This document shows positions 8,510 to 17,469 of a stretch of 64,000 nt of DNA, one piece after another. The stretch comes from Streptomyces sp. NBC_00557. Lineage in GTDB: Bacteria; Actinomycetota; Actinomycetes; Streptomycetales; Streptomycetaceae. The stretch is from assembly GCF_036345995.1 (NCBI RefSeq), contig NZ_CP107796.1, forward strand, positions 1,798,001 through 1,862,000, read 5' to 3'. The notes under the pieces were generated by a model. That model was not told the origin of the DNA. It did not search any database and saw only the letters and a program-made list of their open reading frames with translations. Each line of letters starts with the position of its first letter. The first letter of the stretch is position 1. The position numbers were made by a program, and so were the translations under genes.

Positions 8510-11323
8510 GTGCGACGGGACTTCCAGGAGCCTGCCAGGTGCCGCCCCGACCTGGTCATCGGCCGCGAGGACCTGTGCGCCGGCGCCCGTGAGCAACTCG
8601 CCTCGGGCGGCAGTGTGCTGCTCCACGGTCCCGCCGGAATTGGAAAATCCACGGTCCTGCGCGCATTGGCCGAGGAATACGGCGCCACCGCCCGCACCGT
8701 CCTGCGCTGCTCCGCCACCGAGTCCGAATCGCATCTGCCGTTCCTGGCCCTCGCCGACCTGTTCGGCCTGGTCCTCGACGACGTCGCGCCCCGGCTGCCC
8801 CTCGCCCAGCGCACCGCCCTGGAGTCCGCGCTCACCGGCCGCGGCGAGTCCAGCCTCCAGCGCGACGGCCTCGCGCTGCGCCTCGCGGTGCTGTCCGCGC
8901 TGCGCGCGCTGGCCGGGCACGGCGGCGTCCTCGTCGTCGCCGACGACCTGCAGTGGCTGGACCCGGCCAGCGCCGAACTGCTCGGCTTCGCGGCGCGCCG
9001 CCTGGAGGGCACCCCGGTGCAACTGCTGTGCGCGGTGCGCACCGAGGGCACCGGGAGCCAGGAGTACGACCGGTATCTGCGCGCCTGCCCGCCGGACACC
9101 CTCGCGGTCCGCCTCGGCCCGCTGACCCGCGCCCAGGTCGCCCAGCTGCTCGACCACCGCGGCCACGGCGGCCTGCCCCGCTCCACCGTCCGCGAGATCC
9201 ACCGCACCTCCGGCGGCAACCCGCTGTTCGCCCTCGAACTCGGCCGCGCCCTCGCCGACCGCCCCACCCCGCCCCGGCCGGGCGAGCCGCTGCCGGTGCC
9301 GACCAGCCTGCGCGCCCTGGTGCTCAGCCGCCTGGACATGCTGTCGGTCGAGGCCCGCCGCACCCTGCTGGTGGCCAGCGCCGGCGCCCGTCCCACGATG
9401 GCGCTGCTGCACGCGGCCGGCCGGGACAACGCCGAGGCGGAGTGCGCCCAGGCCGCCGAACTGGGGCTGCTGGCCACCGAGCCGGACGCCCCCGCCGTAC
9501 GGTTCGCGCACCCGCTGATCTCGGCCGCGCTGTACGCGGAGGCGCCCGCGCCCGAGCGGCGGGCCGCGCACGCGGCGCTGTCCACGGCCGCCTCCGACCC
9601 GATCGAGCGCGCCCGGCACCTGGCCCTCGCCACCACCGGCACCGACCCCGAGGTCGCCGCCCGGCTCGCCGAGGCTGCCGCCCTCGCCCGGGACCGCGGC
9701 GCCCCCTCGGTCGCGGCCCACCTGGGCCTGCTGGCCGCCCGGCACACCCCGGCCGAGGGCGCGCCGAGCCCTCAGGAGCGCCGGCTGCAGGCCGCCGAGG
9801 ACGCGATCACCGCGGGCGAGATCGACCTGGCCCGGGACATCGCGCGCGAGGTGCTGGCCCGCACGAGCGTGCCCGCCGAACGGGTGCGGGCCTGGATCAT
9901 CGTCATCGACAGCGCCGGCCACACCATGGCCGAGGTCGACGCCGTCTTCCCGCAGGCCCTCGCCGACGCCGGCGACGACCCCCGGCTGCTGGCGCTGGTG
10001 CACTACCAGCTGGCGTGGCGGGCGCTGATCGTGGAGGGCGACTTCACCGAGGCCCGCCAGGCCGCCGCGCACGCCGCCGAGCTGGCCGCGCGCGGTGAGG
10101 ACCGGCGCACCGAGCAGCTCGCCCTCGCCTTCCAGGCGCAGACCGAGACCCTGATGGGCCACCCGGACGCGCCCCGCACCATCAAGCGCGCCCTGAAGGA
10201 GCCTCAGGACCCCAAGGTGGCCTGGCACCACAACGGGGCGGGCAGCGCCCGGTTCCGCTGGCTGGTGATGAGCGACCAGCTCACCGAGGCCCGGGCGACG
10301 GTGACCGCGCTGCTGCGCGAGGTGCGCCGGCGCGGCTCGGTGGAGAGCGAGGTGCACTTCCTGCGCGGGCTCGCCGAGACCGAACTGCGCGCCGGGCACT
10401 GCGGGCGCGCCCTGGAACTGGCCCGCGAGAGCCTGCGTCTGGCCCGGGACTCCGGGATCGGCGAGACCGCCTCGGCGATGCTCACCTCGCTCGCCGAGGC
10501 CTCCGGCGGCGACGTGGACCGGGCGCTGGCGCTCGCCCGGGAGGCGGTGGAGCACGCCGAGGAGGACGGCGACCAGATGTACCTCTCCCGGGCCCTGGGC
10601 GCGCTCGGCTACGCCCAGCTGGTGGCCGGGGATCCCGCGGGCACCGTGCGCTCGCTGCGCCGGGTGCGCGCGCTGGAGCTGGCTCTCGGCATCACCGACC
10701 CGGCGCGCGGCCGCTGGCAGGGCGACCTCGCCGAGGCGCTGGTCCGGATCGGTGAACCGGCCGAGGCGCAGGACGTCATCGACAGCAGCCGCGAGCACGC
10801 CCTGCGGCTCGGCCGGGAGAGCGTGCTCGCGGTCCTCGACCGGTCCGAGGCCCTGGTGCGGGCCGCCCAGGGCGACCTGGAGGCGGCCGTGGCCCAGCTG
10901 ACGTCCGCTCAGGACCGGCTCGGCAAGCTCGGCTACGGCCTGGAGGAGGCACGGGCGGCGTTCGCCCTGGCCCGGTTGCGCGGCGGGCGCCCGGGGGCCA
11001 CGGCGTACGACCAGGCCACCCGCATGTTCCGGCGCTGCCGGGCGCTGCCCTGGCTGCGCCAGGTGGACGAATCCCTCACCGCCCCCGAGCCAGAGCCCGG
11101 GCCGGCCGTGCCGGAGGCCCTGGACGCGCTGCAGGTGCTGGCCGCGATGGAGCGTCAGGTGGCCGCGCTGGTCATGGAGGGCGCCACCAACCGGGAGATC
11201 GCCGCCCGGCTGTTCATCAGCGTCAAGACGGTGGAGGCGACCCTGACCCGGGTCTACCGCAAGCTGGGGATCCGGTCCCGGGTGGACATCGTCCGATTGG
11301 CGGCGGCTCGACGGGCGCGCTGA
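8510..11323 (+). CDS. LAL-family (large ATP-binding LuxR) transcriptional regulator
   Basis: A 937-aa regulator of the MalT/LAL type. An N-terminal AAA/NACHT-like ATPase has Walker A LLHGPAGIGKST and Walker B VLVVADDLQWLD. A long TPR-like helical middle is followed by a C-terminal LuxR HTH (MERQVAALVMEGATNREIAARLFISVKTVEATLTRVYRKLG). I chose GTG 8510 because GGGAG lies 8 nt upstream; GTG 8504 is too close to that site. LAL proteins are ATP- and ligand-responsive activators. The next gene is a secreted trypsin with palindromes in its promoter, so the trypsin is the likeliest target (inference). Confidence 0.93.
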   Translation: MRRDFQEPARCRPDLVIGREDLCAGAREQLASGGSVLLHGPAGIGKSTVLRALAEEYGATARTVLRCSATESESHLPFLALADLFGLVLDDVAPRLPLAQRTALESALTGRGESSLQRDGLALRLAVLSALRALAGHGGVLVVADDLQWLDPASAELLGFAARRLEGTPVQLLCAVRTEGTGSQEYDRYLRACPPDTLAVRLGPLTRAQVAQLLDHRGHGGLPRSTVREIHRTSGGNPLFALELGRALADRPTPPRPGEPLPVPTSLRALVLSRLDMLSVEARRTLLVASAGARPTMALLHAAGRDNAEAECAQAAELGLLATEPDAPAVRFAHPLISAALYAEAPAPERRAAHAALSTAASDPIERARHLALATTGTDPEVAARLAEAAALARDRGAPSVAAHLGLLAARHTPAEGAPSPQERRLQAAEDAITAGEIDLARDIAREVLARTSVPAERVRAWIIVIDSAGHTMAEVDAVFPQALADAGDDPRLLALVHYQLAWRALIVEGDFTEARQAAAHAAELAARGEDRRTEQLALAFQAQTETLMGHPDAPRTIKRALKEPQDPKVAWHHNGAGSARFRWLVMSDQLTEARATVTALLREVRRRGSVESEVHFLRGLAETELRAGHCGRALELARESLRLARDSGIGETASAMLTSLAEASGGDVDRALALAREAVEHAEEDGDQMYLSRALGALGYAQLVAGDPAGTVRSLRRVRALELALGITDPARGRWQGDLAEALVRIGEPAEAQDVIDSSREHALRLGRESVLAVLDRSEALVRAAQGDLEAAVAQLTSAQDRLGKLGYGLEEARAAFALARLRGGRPGATAYDQATRMFRRCRALPWLRQVDESLTAPEPEPGPAVPEALDALQVLAAMERQVAALVMEGATNREIAARLFISVKTVEATLTRVYRKLGIRSRVDIVRLAAARRAR

Positions 11324-11351
11324 GCGCCGCCCTAGTTAACTGAGCCGGACC

Positions 11352-11384
11352 GAGGGTTTTCCCTCACCCGACCCCCTAGGGGGT
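11352..11384. promoter_or_regulatory. Palindrome cluster upstream of trypsin gene
   Basis: Two close inverted repeats: GAGGG-TTTT-CCCTC (11352-11365) and ACCCCC-TA-GGGGGT (11371-11384). A direct GGGGGTTCC repeat follows at 11379-11387 and 11401-11409. They lie in the 226-bp gap between the LAL regulator and the trypsin, upstream of a possible -10 (TAGCGT near 11416). They are good candidates for the LAL regulator's binding sites. Confidence 0.5.
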
Positions 11385-11549
11385 TCCCTCATTGGGAGCC
11401 GGGGGTTCCGGGACCTAGCGTAGTGGGCGTGCCGCTCGCCCGGGCACACGGGGTCGGATCCTCCCCCACGCTCCGCCGAGCGGGGGAACCCGCCCCGTGC
11501 TCCACCCCGTGCGATCCCCCACCGGTGCAACCCCCCACTGAGGAGACTC

Positions 11550-12341
11550 ATGTTCGGGTTCAGACGTGCCAGACAGACCGCCGCGACGCTGGTGGCCACC
11601 GCCGCCGCCGCGGCGACCACGCTGCTCGCCTCCCCCACGGCGAGCGCGGCCCCGCAGCCCATCGTCGGCGGTACGACCACCACGACGGCGGCCTATCCGT
11701 TCGTCATGCAGATCACCGACGCGTCCGGCAACCAGTTCTGCGGGGGCACGCTGGTGGCCGCCACCAAGGTCGTGACGGCGGCGCACTGCATGGCCGGCGC
11801 GTCCCCGAGCGGGGTGCGTGTGGTCGGCGGCAGGACCTACCTCCACGGCACCGACGGCACGGTCAGCAAGGTCAGCAGGATCTGGGTGAACCCCGACTAC
11901 ACGGACGCCACCACCGGCAAGGACGTGGCCGTCCTGACCCTGTCGACGTCGATGCCGTACAAGCCGGTGCCGTACGTCTCCTCCTCCCAGACGGGCGTCT
12001 ACGCGGCCGGCACCACGGCCCGGATCCTCGGCTGGGGCACCACCTCGGAGTACATCAGCTCCTCCAACCAGCTGCGGACCGCGACCGTCCCGGTCGTGTC
12101 CGACTCCAGCTGCCGTTCCTCCTACGGTTCGGACTTCGTCCAGTCCGACATGGTATGCGCCGGATACACCTCCGGCGGCGTAGACACCTGCCAGGGCGAC
12201 AGCGGCGGTCCCCTGCTCATCGGGGGCGTCCTGGCAGGGATCACTTCCTGGGGCGAGGGGTGCGCGGAGGCCGGCCGCCCGGGTGTGTACACCCGGCTGG
12301 CCGCCTTCTCGGACCTGGTGACCGCGCAGGTCGGCGCATGA
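11550..12341 (+). CDS. Secreted trypsin-like serine protease
   Basis: A 263-aa S1-family protease. A signal peptide (FRRARQT basic start, alanine-rich core, ASAA cleavage region near residue 34) and a very short propeptide precede the mature N-terminus IVGG at residue 38. The catalytic triad is His79 (TAAHC), Asp125 (KDVAVL) and Ser218 (GDSGGP). Asp212, six residues before the serine, sets trypsin specificity for Arg/Lys. Six cysteines fit three S1-type disulfides. GAGGAG lies upstream of ATG 11550. It is probably activated by the adjacent LAL regulator. A short duplication appears to have changed its C-terminus. Confidence 0.95.
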   Translation: MFGFRRARQTAATLVATAAAAATTLLASPTASAAPQPIVGGTTTTTAAYPFVMQITDASGNQFCGGTLVAATKVVTAAHCMAGASPSGVRVVGGRTYLHGTDGTVSKVSRIWVNPDYTDATTGKDVAVLTLSTSMPYKPVPYVSSSQTGVYAAGTTARILGWGTTSEYISSSNQLRTATVPVVSDSSCRSSYGSDFVQSDMVCAGYTSGGVDTCQGDSGGPLLIGGVLAGITSWGEGCAEAGRPGVYTRLAAFSDLVTAQVGA

Positions 12342-12352
12342 CCGCGCAGGTC
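12319..12352 (+). repeat. 14-bp direct repeat creating the trypsin stop codon
   Basis: TGACCGCGCAGGTC occurs at 12319-12332 and again at 12339-12352, a 20-bp period. The TGA opening the second copy is the actual stop codon (12339-12341). Without the duplication the frame would read on to a TAA at 12359, ending the protein in VRS instead of VGA. Confidence 0.7.
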
Positions 12353-12401
12353 CGCTCGTAACCCGGAAGAGGGACACCTGAGCACCCCTCAGGTAGATGC
12401 C

Positions 12402-12446
12402 AGGGGGGCGTTGCGAGCCACCACGAGCGGCCCGCAGCGCCCCCCT
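12402..12446. terminator. Terminator candidate between convergent genes
   Basis: AGGGGGGCG pairs with CGCCCCCCT (9 bp) around a 27-nt loop with partial internal pairing. It sits between the trypsin (+) and the AlkZ-like glycosylase (-). Confidence 0.5.
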
Positions 12447-12516
12447 CTCCACGTCCAGTGAAACGGCGCCGCGCCTGCCGTCCGGGCGCTCCGGCCCGGG
12501 GTGGCGCCGGGCGGCC

Positions 12517-13626
12517 TCAGGGCCGGTCCACGGTCCCGAAGCGGATGTCGTACGGCGTGTCCGGGTGCAGGACGCGGAGCATCCGCTCCCCCTCCGCGGT
12601 CACCTCGTCCCGCAGGCTCCGGGTCAGCCCGGCGAAGGGCTCGATGACCAGGGCGTCCGCCTCCAGCTTCCACAGGCCCGCGAGGAAACCGTCCACCAGG
12701 AGCGTGCGGTAGGCCTGGTTGCCCCGCCAGTGCCGGCCCCGGTACGCGGGCGGTACGACGCGGGCGCGGTCGGCGTGGGCGAGCAGGAGGTTGTCGAACT
12801 CGGGCAGGAAGCGGGGCGGGGCCGGGGTGTCCGGGTGGGGGCGCGGCGCGCCGGGGAGGTCGAACAGCTCGGTGCCGGAGGGGTCCTGGAAGACCAGCAG
12901 CCGGGGGCGCAGCCGCTCGAAGGCGTCCCGCAGGCGGGTGAGCCCGGCCCATGTCTGCATGTCCTTGACCGACGCCGGGCCGAACGCGGCGAGATAGCGC
13001 AGGACCACGGAGTCAGGTTCCGGGGCCTTCGCCGCCGGGCGGCCGGGCCAGTGCTCGGCGGTGGTGAGGGCGACCTGCCCGCTGCGGCCCCACAGGCCGC
13101 GCGGGGTGACCTGGACCAGCGGCAGGGTGCAGCGGGCGGCGACCGCCAGGGCCCGCGGATCGGCGTCGGGCCACCGCGCGCTCAGCGTCTGCCGCAGCTG
13201 GGCCATGGTCCGCGGCTCGTCCTCGACCGACTCGCGGACGACGGCGGCCAGGACGTCCAGGTCGACGCCGGTCAGGCCCGCGCGGAACTGGCCCAGCTCG
13301 CGGTCCCGGGCGGGCTGGACGAAGGGCCGCAGGGCGAGGCAGTCGTCGGCGGTGTGGGTGTGGAGGGTGGAGCGCAGGGTGACGATACGGGCGGCCTCGC
13401 GGCCTGCCATCAGCGCGGACAGCTGCTGGGGCCGGAAGCCGTCGAGGCGGGCTGCGAGGGCGTAATAGGGCGGCCGGACGTTCTGCGCCTGCAGCCCGAG
13501 CAGGTGGGACACGGCGTCGAGGGGGGCGAGCGCGGAGCGGCGCAGCAGCAACTGCCGTTCCAGCGTCGCCCGGTTGAGGGCGCGGATGTCCAGGAGGGGG
13601 GCCTTCGTCGTCCTGCTCTTCGTCAT
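12517..13626 (-). CDS. AlkZ-like DNA glycosylase (winged-helix, HTH_42 family)
   Basis: A 369-aa member of the HTH_42/AlkZ family, built of tandem winged-helix domains. Characterised members remove bulky alkylated bases and unhook DNA interstrand crosslinks. The catalytic Q-Phi-Q motif is present as Q46-A-Q48 in HLLGLQAQNVRPPYYALAAR. The family's later stretches (IVTLRSTLHTHTADDCLALR, LPEFDNLLLAHADR) are also there. It is monocistronic and starts at ATG 13626. In Streptomyces such enzymes are either housekeeping (AlkX-like) or self-resistance factors for DNA-alkylating antibiotics. No biosynthetic cluster is visible here, so a general repair role is more likely. Confidence 0.82.
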   Translation of the reverse strand: MTKSRTTKAPLLDIRALNRATLERQLLLRRSALAPLDAVSHLLGLQAQNVRPPYYALAARLDGFRPQQLSALMAGREAARIVTLRSTLHTHTADDCLALRPFVQPARDRELGQFRAGLTGVDLDVLAAVVRESVEDEPRTMAQLRQTLSARWPDADPRALAVAARCTLPLVQVTPRGLWGRSGQVALTTAEHWPGRPAAKAPEPDSVVLRYLAAFGPASVKDMQTWAGLTRLRDAFERLRPRLLVFQDPSGTELFDLPGAPRPHPDTPAPPRFLPEFDNLLLAHADRARVVPPAYRGRHWRGNQAYRTLLVDGFLAGLWKLEADALVIEPFAGLTRSLRDEVTAEGERMLRVLHPDTPYDIRFGTVDRP

Positions 13627-13814
13627 GGCCGCACGCTAACCCCGATCGCGGACGCCCTCCGTCCGCGACTCCGGGCCCGCCCCGCGCACCACGACGTCGG
13701 CCCGTTCCGGCGCCCCGCGGATATCCTTCTGCTCCGGTACCCGTGGGTTCCTCCGATCCATCCCTGTGCCCGCTCAAGTGGTCAGGTTCGCCTGACGCGA
13801 CGGAGAGGCGGCCG

Positions 13815-14957
13815 ATGTCCGAGCGAGAGAACGGCAGGAACGGCGGGCGCAGGCCCGTCTGGCGCCGCGCCCCCACCCCGCCGCCGTCACCCGCCGCCGA
13901 GGCGCCCGCACCCGCCGCCGGGGAGGGAGCCGAGCCGGCGAGCATCGTGCAGGCGGCGCTCTACCGCGACGGCGTCCGCCTGTCCTCGCCCGCCACGCTC
14001 GCCGAGACCTACCGCGAGCTGCGCGAGCAGCCCTCGGGCATGGCCTGGATCGGCCTGGCCCGGCCCACCGAGGCCGATCTGCACTCGCTGGCCGCCGAGT
14101 TCGGCCTGCATCCCCTCGCGGTGGAGGACGCGATGGAGGCGCACCAGCGGCCCAAGCTGGAGCGGTACGGCGAGACGCTGTTCGTCGTGCTGCGCGCCGC
14201 CCGCTACCTGGACGCGCCGGAGGAGGTCGACTTCGGTGAGCTGCACGTGTTCGTCGGACCGGACTTCGTCATCACGGTCCGGCACGGCGCGGCCCCGGAC
14301 CTGTCGGCGGTCCGCCGCCGGATGGAGGACTCCCCGGAACTGCTCAAGCTCGGACCGGAAGCGGTCCTGTACGCGATCCTCGACGCCGTCGTGGACGGCT
14401 ACGCCCCGGTGGTCGCCGGGGTGCAGAACGACATCGACGAGATCGAGACCGAGGTGTTCCGCGGCGACCCCGAGGTCTCCCGCCGCATCTACGAACTCTC
14501 CCGTGAAGTGGTCGAGTTCCAGCGTGCCACCCGCCCGCTCGTCGGCATGCTGCACGCCCTGATGGCCGGCTTCGCCAAGTACGAGACCGACGCGGAACTC
14601 CAGCGCTATCTGCGGGACGTCGCCGACCACGTCACCCACATCAGCGAACGCGTCGACGGCTTCCGCCAGGCCCTCTCCGAGATCCTCACGGTCAACGCCA
14701 CCCTGGTGTCCCAGCAGCAGAACGCGGAGATGCGGGCGCTGGCGGAGGCCGGCTTCGAGCAGAACGAGGAGGTCAAGAAGATCTCGTCGTGGGCGGCCAT
14801 CCTCTTCGCGCCCACCCTCGTCGGCACGATCTACGGCATGAACTTCGACCACATGCCGGAACTGCACTGGCTGTTCGGCTACCCGTTCGCCGTCGCGCTG
14901 ATGGGCGTGGTGTGTCTGACGCTGTACGTCGTCTTCAAGAAGCGGGACTGGCTGTAG
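13815..14957 (+). CDS. corA: CorA-family magnesium/cobalt transporter
   Basis: A 380-aa inner-membrane channel of the CorA family. A Pro/Ala-rich N-terminus (~45 residues) leads into the large cytoplasmic domain with the long helical stalk. Two C-terminal transmembrane helices carry the signature GMN in the loop between them (GTIYGMNFDHMPELHW), followed by the basic KKRDWL terminus. The ATG at 13815 has GGAGAGG upstream; an upstream in-frame ATG at 13743 would add an unsupported 24 residues. It probably carries Mg2+ (or Co2+/Ni2+) driven by membrane potential. No Mg-sensing leader is recognisable. Confidence 0.92.
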   Translation: MSERENGRNGGRRPVWRRAPTPPPSPAAEAPAPAAGEGAEPASIVQAALYRDGVRLSSPATLAETYRELREQPSGMAWIGLARPTEADLHSLAAEFGLHPLAVEDAMEAHQRPKLERYGETLFVVLRAARYLDAPEEVDFGELHVFVGPDFVITVRHGAAPDLSAVRRRMEDSPELLKLGPEAVLYAILDAVVDGYAPVVAGVQNDIDEIETEVFRGDPEVSRRIYELSREVVEFQRATRPLVGMLHALMAGFAKYETDAELQRYLRDVADHVTHISERVDGFRQALSEILTVNATLVSQQQNAEMRALAEAGFEQNEEVKKISSWAAILFAPTLVGTIYGMNFDHMPELHWLFGYPFAVALMGVVCLTLYVVFKKRDWL

Positions 14958-15036
14958 CGGGCGGCGCCCGGGAATGACCGTGCCGCGGCGGGCGCTTCCG
15001 ATCAGCGAGAAAGCGTCGACCGGCGAGGAGTTGGGG

Positions 15037-15885
15037 ATGACCGAGGCGTTGGTACTGGGCGGCGGCGGGGTGGGCGGGATCGCCTGGATGACGGGACTGC
15101 TCGCCGGGCTGGCCGATTCCGGGCAGGACGTCAGCGGAGCCGGTCTGCTCGTGGGCACCTCCGCGGGGTCCGCCGTGGCCGCCCAGCTGGGCAGCGGGCT
15201 GAGCCTTCGGGAGCTGTACGACCGGCAGGTGGACCCCGCGTTGCAGTCCGCCGAGATCATGGCCGAGCTGGATCCGGAGAAGTTCGTGGCCGAACTCGGC
15301 GCCGCGACGGGCTCGGCCGCCTCCCCGCGGGAGCTGCGGCGCGCGATGGGGCGGATCGCGCTCGGGGCGCGCACCGTGTCCGAAGCGGCCCGGCGCGGGG
15401 TCATCGAGTCGCGGCTGCCGTCGCACGGCTGGCCGGAGCGCGCGCTGAAGATCGTCGCGGTGGACGCGGAGAGCGGTGAGCCGGTCGTCTTCGACCGTGC
15501 GTCGGGCGTCGCGCTGGTGGACGCCGTCGCGGCGAGCTGCGCCGTGCCGGGCGTGTGGCCGCCGGTGACGATCGGCCGGCGCCGGTACGTCGACGGCGGG
15601 GTGCGCTCCGTCGCCAACGCCGACCTCGCCGCCGGCGCGGACCGAGTGCTGGTGATCGTGCCGCTCGGCGCCGCCGAACCCCTCCCCAGCGAGTACCCGC
15701 TGGAGCGCTCCGTCGAGGAACTCCGCGCCCAGGGCGCCGAGGTGGCGGTCATCGCGCCCGACGAGGCCTCGGCCGCGGCGATCGGCGCCAACCCCCTGGA
15801 CCCCGCCACCCGCGCCCCGTCCGCCGCGGCGGGCCGCGCCCAGGGCCGCGCGGTCACCGTGCCGTGGGGCCGGCCGTCCGACTGA
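15037..15885 (+). CDS. Patatin-like phospholipase
   Basis: A 282-aa patatin-family acyl hydrolase. The oxyanion loop is GGGGVGG (residues 8-14). The nucleophile elbow is GTSAGS with Ser42, and the catalytic Asp lies in YVDGGVRSVANADLA. No signal peptide or membrane helix is visible, so it is likely cytoplasmic or peripheral. The ATG at 15037 follows GGCGAGGAG at good distance; an upstream in-frame ATG (14974) has poor support. It lies 79 bp after corA in the same direction and may be read with it. The substrate (phospholipid, lysophospholipid or storage lipid) is unknown. Confidence 0.88.
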   Translation: MTEALVLGGGGVGGIAWMTGLLAGLADSGQDVSGAGLLVGTSAGSAVAAQLGSGLSLRELYDRQVDPALQSAEIMAELDPEKFVAELGAATGSAASPRELRRAMGRIALGARTVSEAARRGVIESRLPSHGWPERALKIVAVDAESGEPVVFDRASGVALVDAVAASCAVPGVWPPVTIGRRRYVDGGVRSVANADLAAGADRVLVIVPLGAAEPLPSEYPLERSVEELRAQGAEVAVIAPDEASAAAIGANPLDPATRAPSAAAGRAQGRAVTVPWGRPSD

Positions 15886-16167
15886 GCGGCGACGGCGCCG
15901 ATCCAGGCACGGCGACGGGCACCGACCATCCGGGAGCGGGTGGGCAGCCGGGGCGCGCCCCCGGCGCAACGACCGGGGCCGGCGGCGCTCCGGGCGCCGG
16001 CTCCGCACCGCCGCCGCGAGAGCGGCCGGCGTCCTCCACCGCGCGCGGCGCCGGACCCCGGGTACGCGCGAGCGGCGCGTCCGGGACGGGCCGCCGACTG
16101 CGGCCGCGCGGCGCCGGATCCCTGGCCCCGCACGCGCACCGGCCCGCACCGGTGGAACGCGCGCGGG

Positions 16168-17469
16168 TCAGGGGACGTGGTCGCAGACGGAGGGGAGCCA
16201 GGTCAGGTCCGGGGCGTGGCTGAGGGTGTCCAGGGAGGCCAGCAGGGCGTCGAGCCGGCGGGGGCCCGCGAGGTACTCGATCGTCGCCTCGGCGAACGCG
16301 TCGCGGACCGAGGGCGGCATCGCGTCGGAGGCGTCGAAGCAGTGCACCGCGCGCTCGTCGAGAAGGGTCCGGGCCAGTGAGCGGTGCCAGGCCGGGCCGG
16401 CGTCGGCGGGCGCCGGCTGGGCCTGCGGATCGACCGAGAAACCGGACTCCTTGGCGTTCCAGGCGCGTTGCGCGCCGGCCGAGGCCAGGTACCGGATCAG
16501 CGTCTTGGCGTGCGGGGTGTCGTGCAGCAGCGCGACCAGGTCCCCGGAGACCTCCCAGGCGCCGGTGGCGGTGGCACCCGGGATCAGCCGGGCCGAGTGC
16601 TCGTAACGGCCGTCCACGCGCTGCCAGGCGCTCTCCTGGCTGCGGATGAAGGACGCCTGGTGCTCCAGGGTGCAGCCGCGCGGCTGAGCGGTGACCGGCT
16701 TCGCCGCGTCCTGGTACGGCGTCTTCAGCGCCCGCCGCACCAGTCCGCTGTTCCCGCCCGCGCCCGCCACCAGTCGCCCCCAGGTCGTCCAGGCCGACCG
16801 CACCTGCCGGGACCGCCAGGACAACTCCCCGCGCGCCCACCGCTGATAGACGGCCGGGCCGTACTTCTGGAGCAGGATGTCCTCGATCCAGTCGGTGCCC
16901 GGCCAGCCGCTGGTCGCCCCGGAGCCCATGCCGACGCACCACTGGCCGGGCCGGTGTGCCGCCTCGGTGCGCTGCCGCTCGCCGGTGCCGGCCGGGTACC
17001 AGACGATGGACTTCAGGTCGGCCTTGAGCGGGAACCAGTACACGTGCCCGTTCAGCGGCGTGCTCCAGGACGCGCCGAAACCGGCGGCGGGCACGAGGCC
17101 GTCGAGCGGTTTCAGCTGCCCCTGCCCGGCGTAGTCCGCGAGTTCGCCGGGACCGGTCAGCACCACCACGTCCGGCGGCGTGCCGGCCTCGACGTCGGCG
17201 CCGAGCACCTGGCTCTCGGCGGAGCTGCCCTGGTAGTCGACGTGGATGTGGTACTTGCGCTGGAACGGCGCGATGACCGCCTGCCGGAAGTTCCGCTCGT
17301 CGGTTCCGGTCCAGTTGGCGAGCAGCGTGACGGTCGGCTCCTGGCCGAGGGCGCGTACGGCGAACACGACGGCCGCCGCGAGCAGGACCAGGCAGCTCGC
17401 CAGCACGGTCAGGGTGCGCAGGCGGCGGGGTCGGCGGCCGGCGGCGGTGCCGCCCTGCGGGGCGCTCAC
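16168..17469 (-). CDS. Membrane-anchored solute-binding protein (GlnH-like)
   Basis: A 433-aa extracytoplasmic solute-binding protein, last gene of the five-gene kinase operon. A basic N-terminus and one hydrophobic segment (about residues 20-42) precede the binding domain (VTLLANWTGTDERNFRQAVIAPFQ, then DVVVLTGPGELADYA). LASC inside the hydrophobic segment could be a lipobox, but strongly hydrophobic residues follow it, so an N-terminal anchor is equally likely. GTG 17469 overlaps the upstream stop (GTGA). There is no ABC permease or ATPase nearby. In mycobacteria GlnH works with GlnX and PknG to sense amino acids, and I infer an analogous ligand-sensing role here. The ligand is unknown. Confidence 0.85.
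   Translation of the reverse strand: MSAPQGGTAAGRRPRRLRTLTVLASCLVLLAAAVVFAVRALGQEPTVTLLANWTGTDERNFRQAVIAPFQRKYHIHVDYQGSSAESQVLGADVEAGTPPDVVVLTGPGELADYAGQGQLKPLDGLVPAAGFGASWSTPLNGHVYWFPLKADLKSIVWYPAGTGERQRTEAAHRPGQWCVGMGSGATSGWPGTDWIEDILLQKYGPAVYQRWARGELSWRSRQVRSAWTTWGRLVAGAGGNSGLVRRALKTPYQDAAKPVTAQPRGCTLEHQASFIRSQESAWQRVDGRYEHSARLIPGATATGAWEVSGDLVALLHDTPHAKTLIRYLASAGAQRAWNAKESGFSVDPQAQPAPADAGPAWHRSLARTLLDERAVHCFDASDAMPPSVRDAFAEATIEYLAGPRRLDALLASLDTLSHAPDLTWLPSVCDHVP

Noticed and set aside
16168..17469. Interpretation as part of an ABC sugar importer
   Set aside because: No permease or ATPase gene is adjacent, and the overlapping partners are a kinase-operon membrane protein and a vWA protein.
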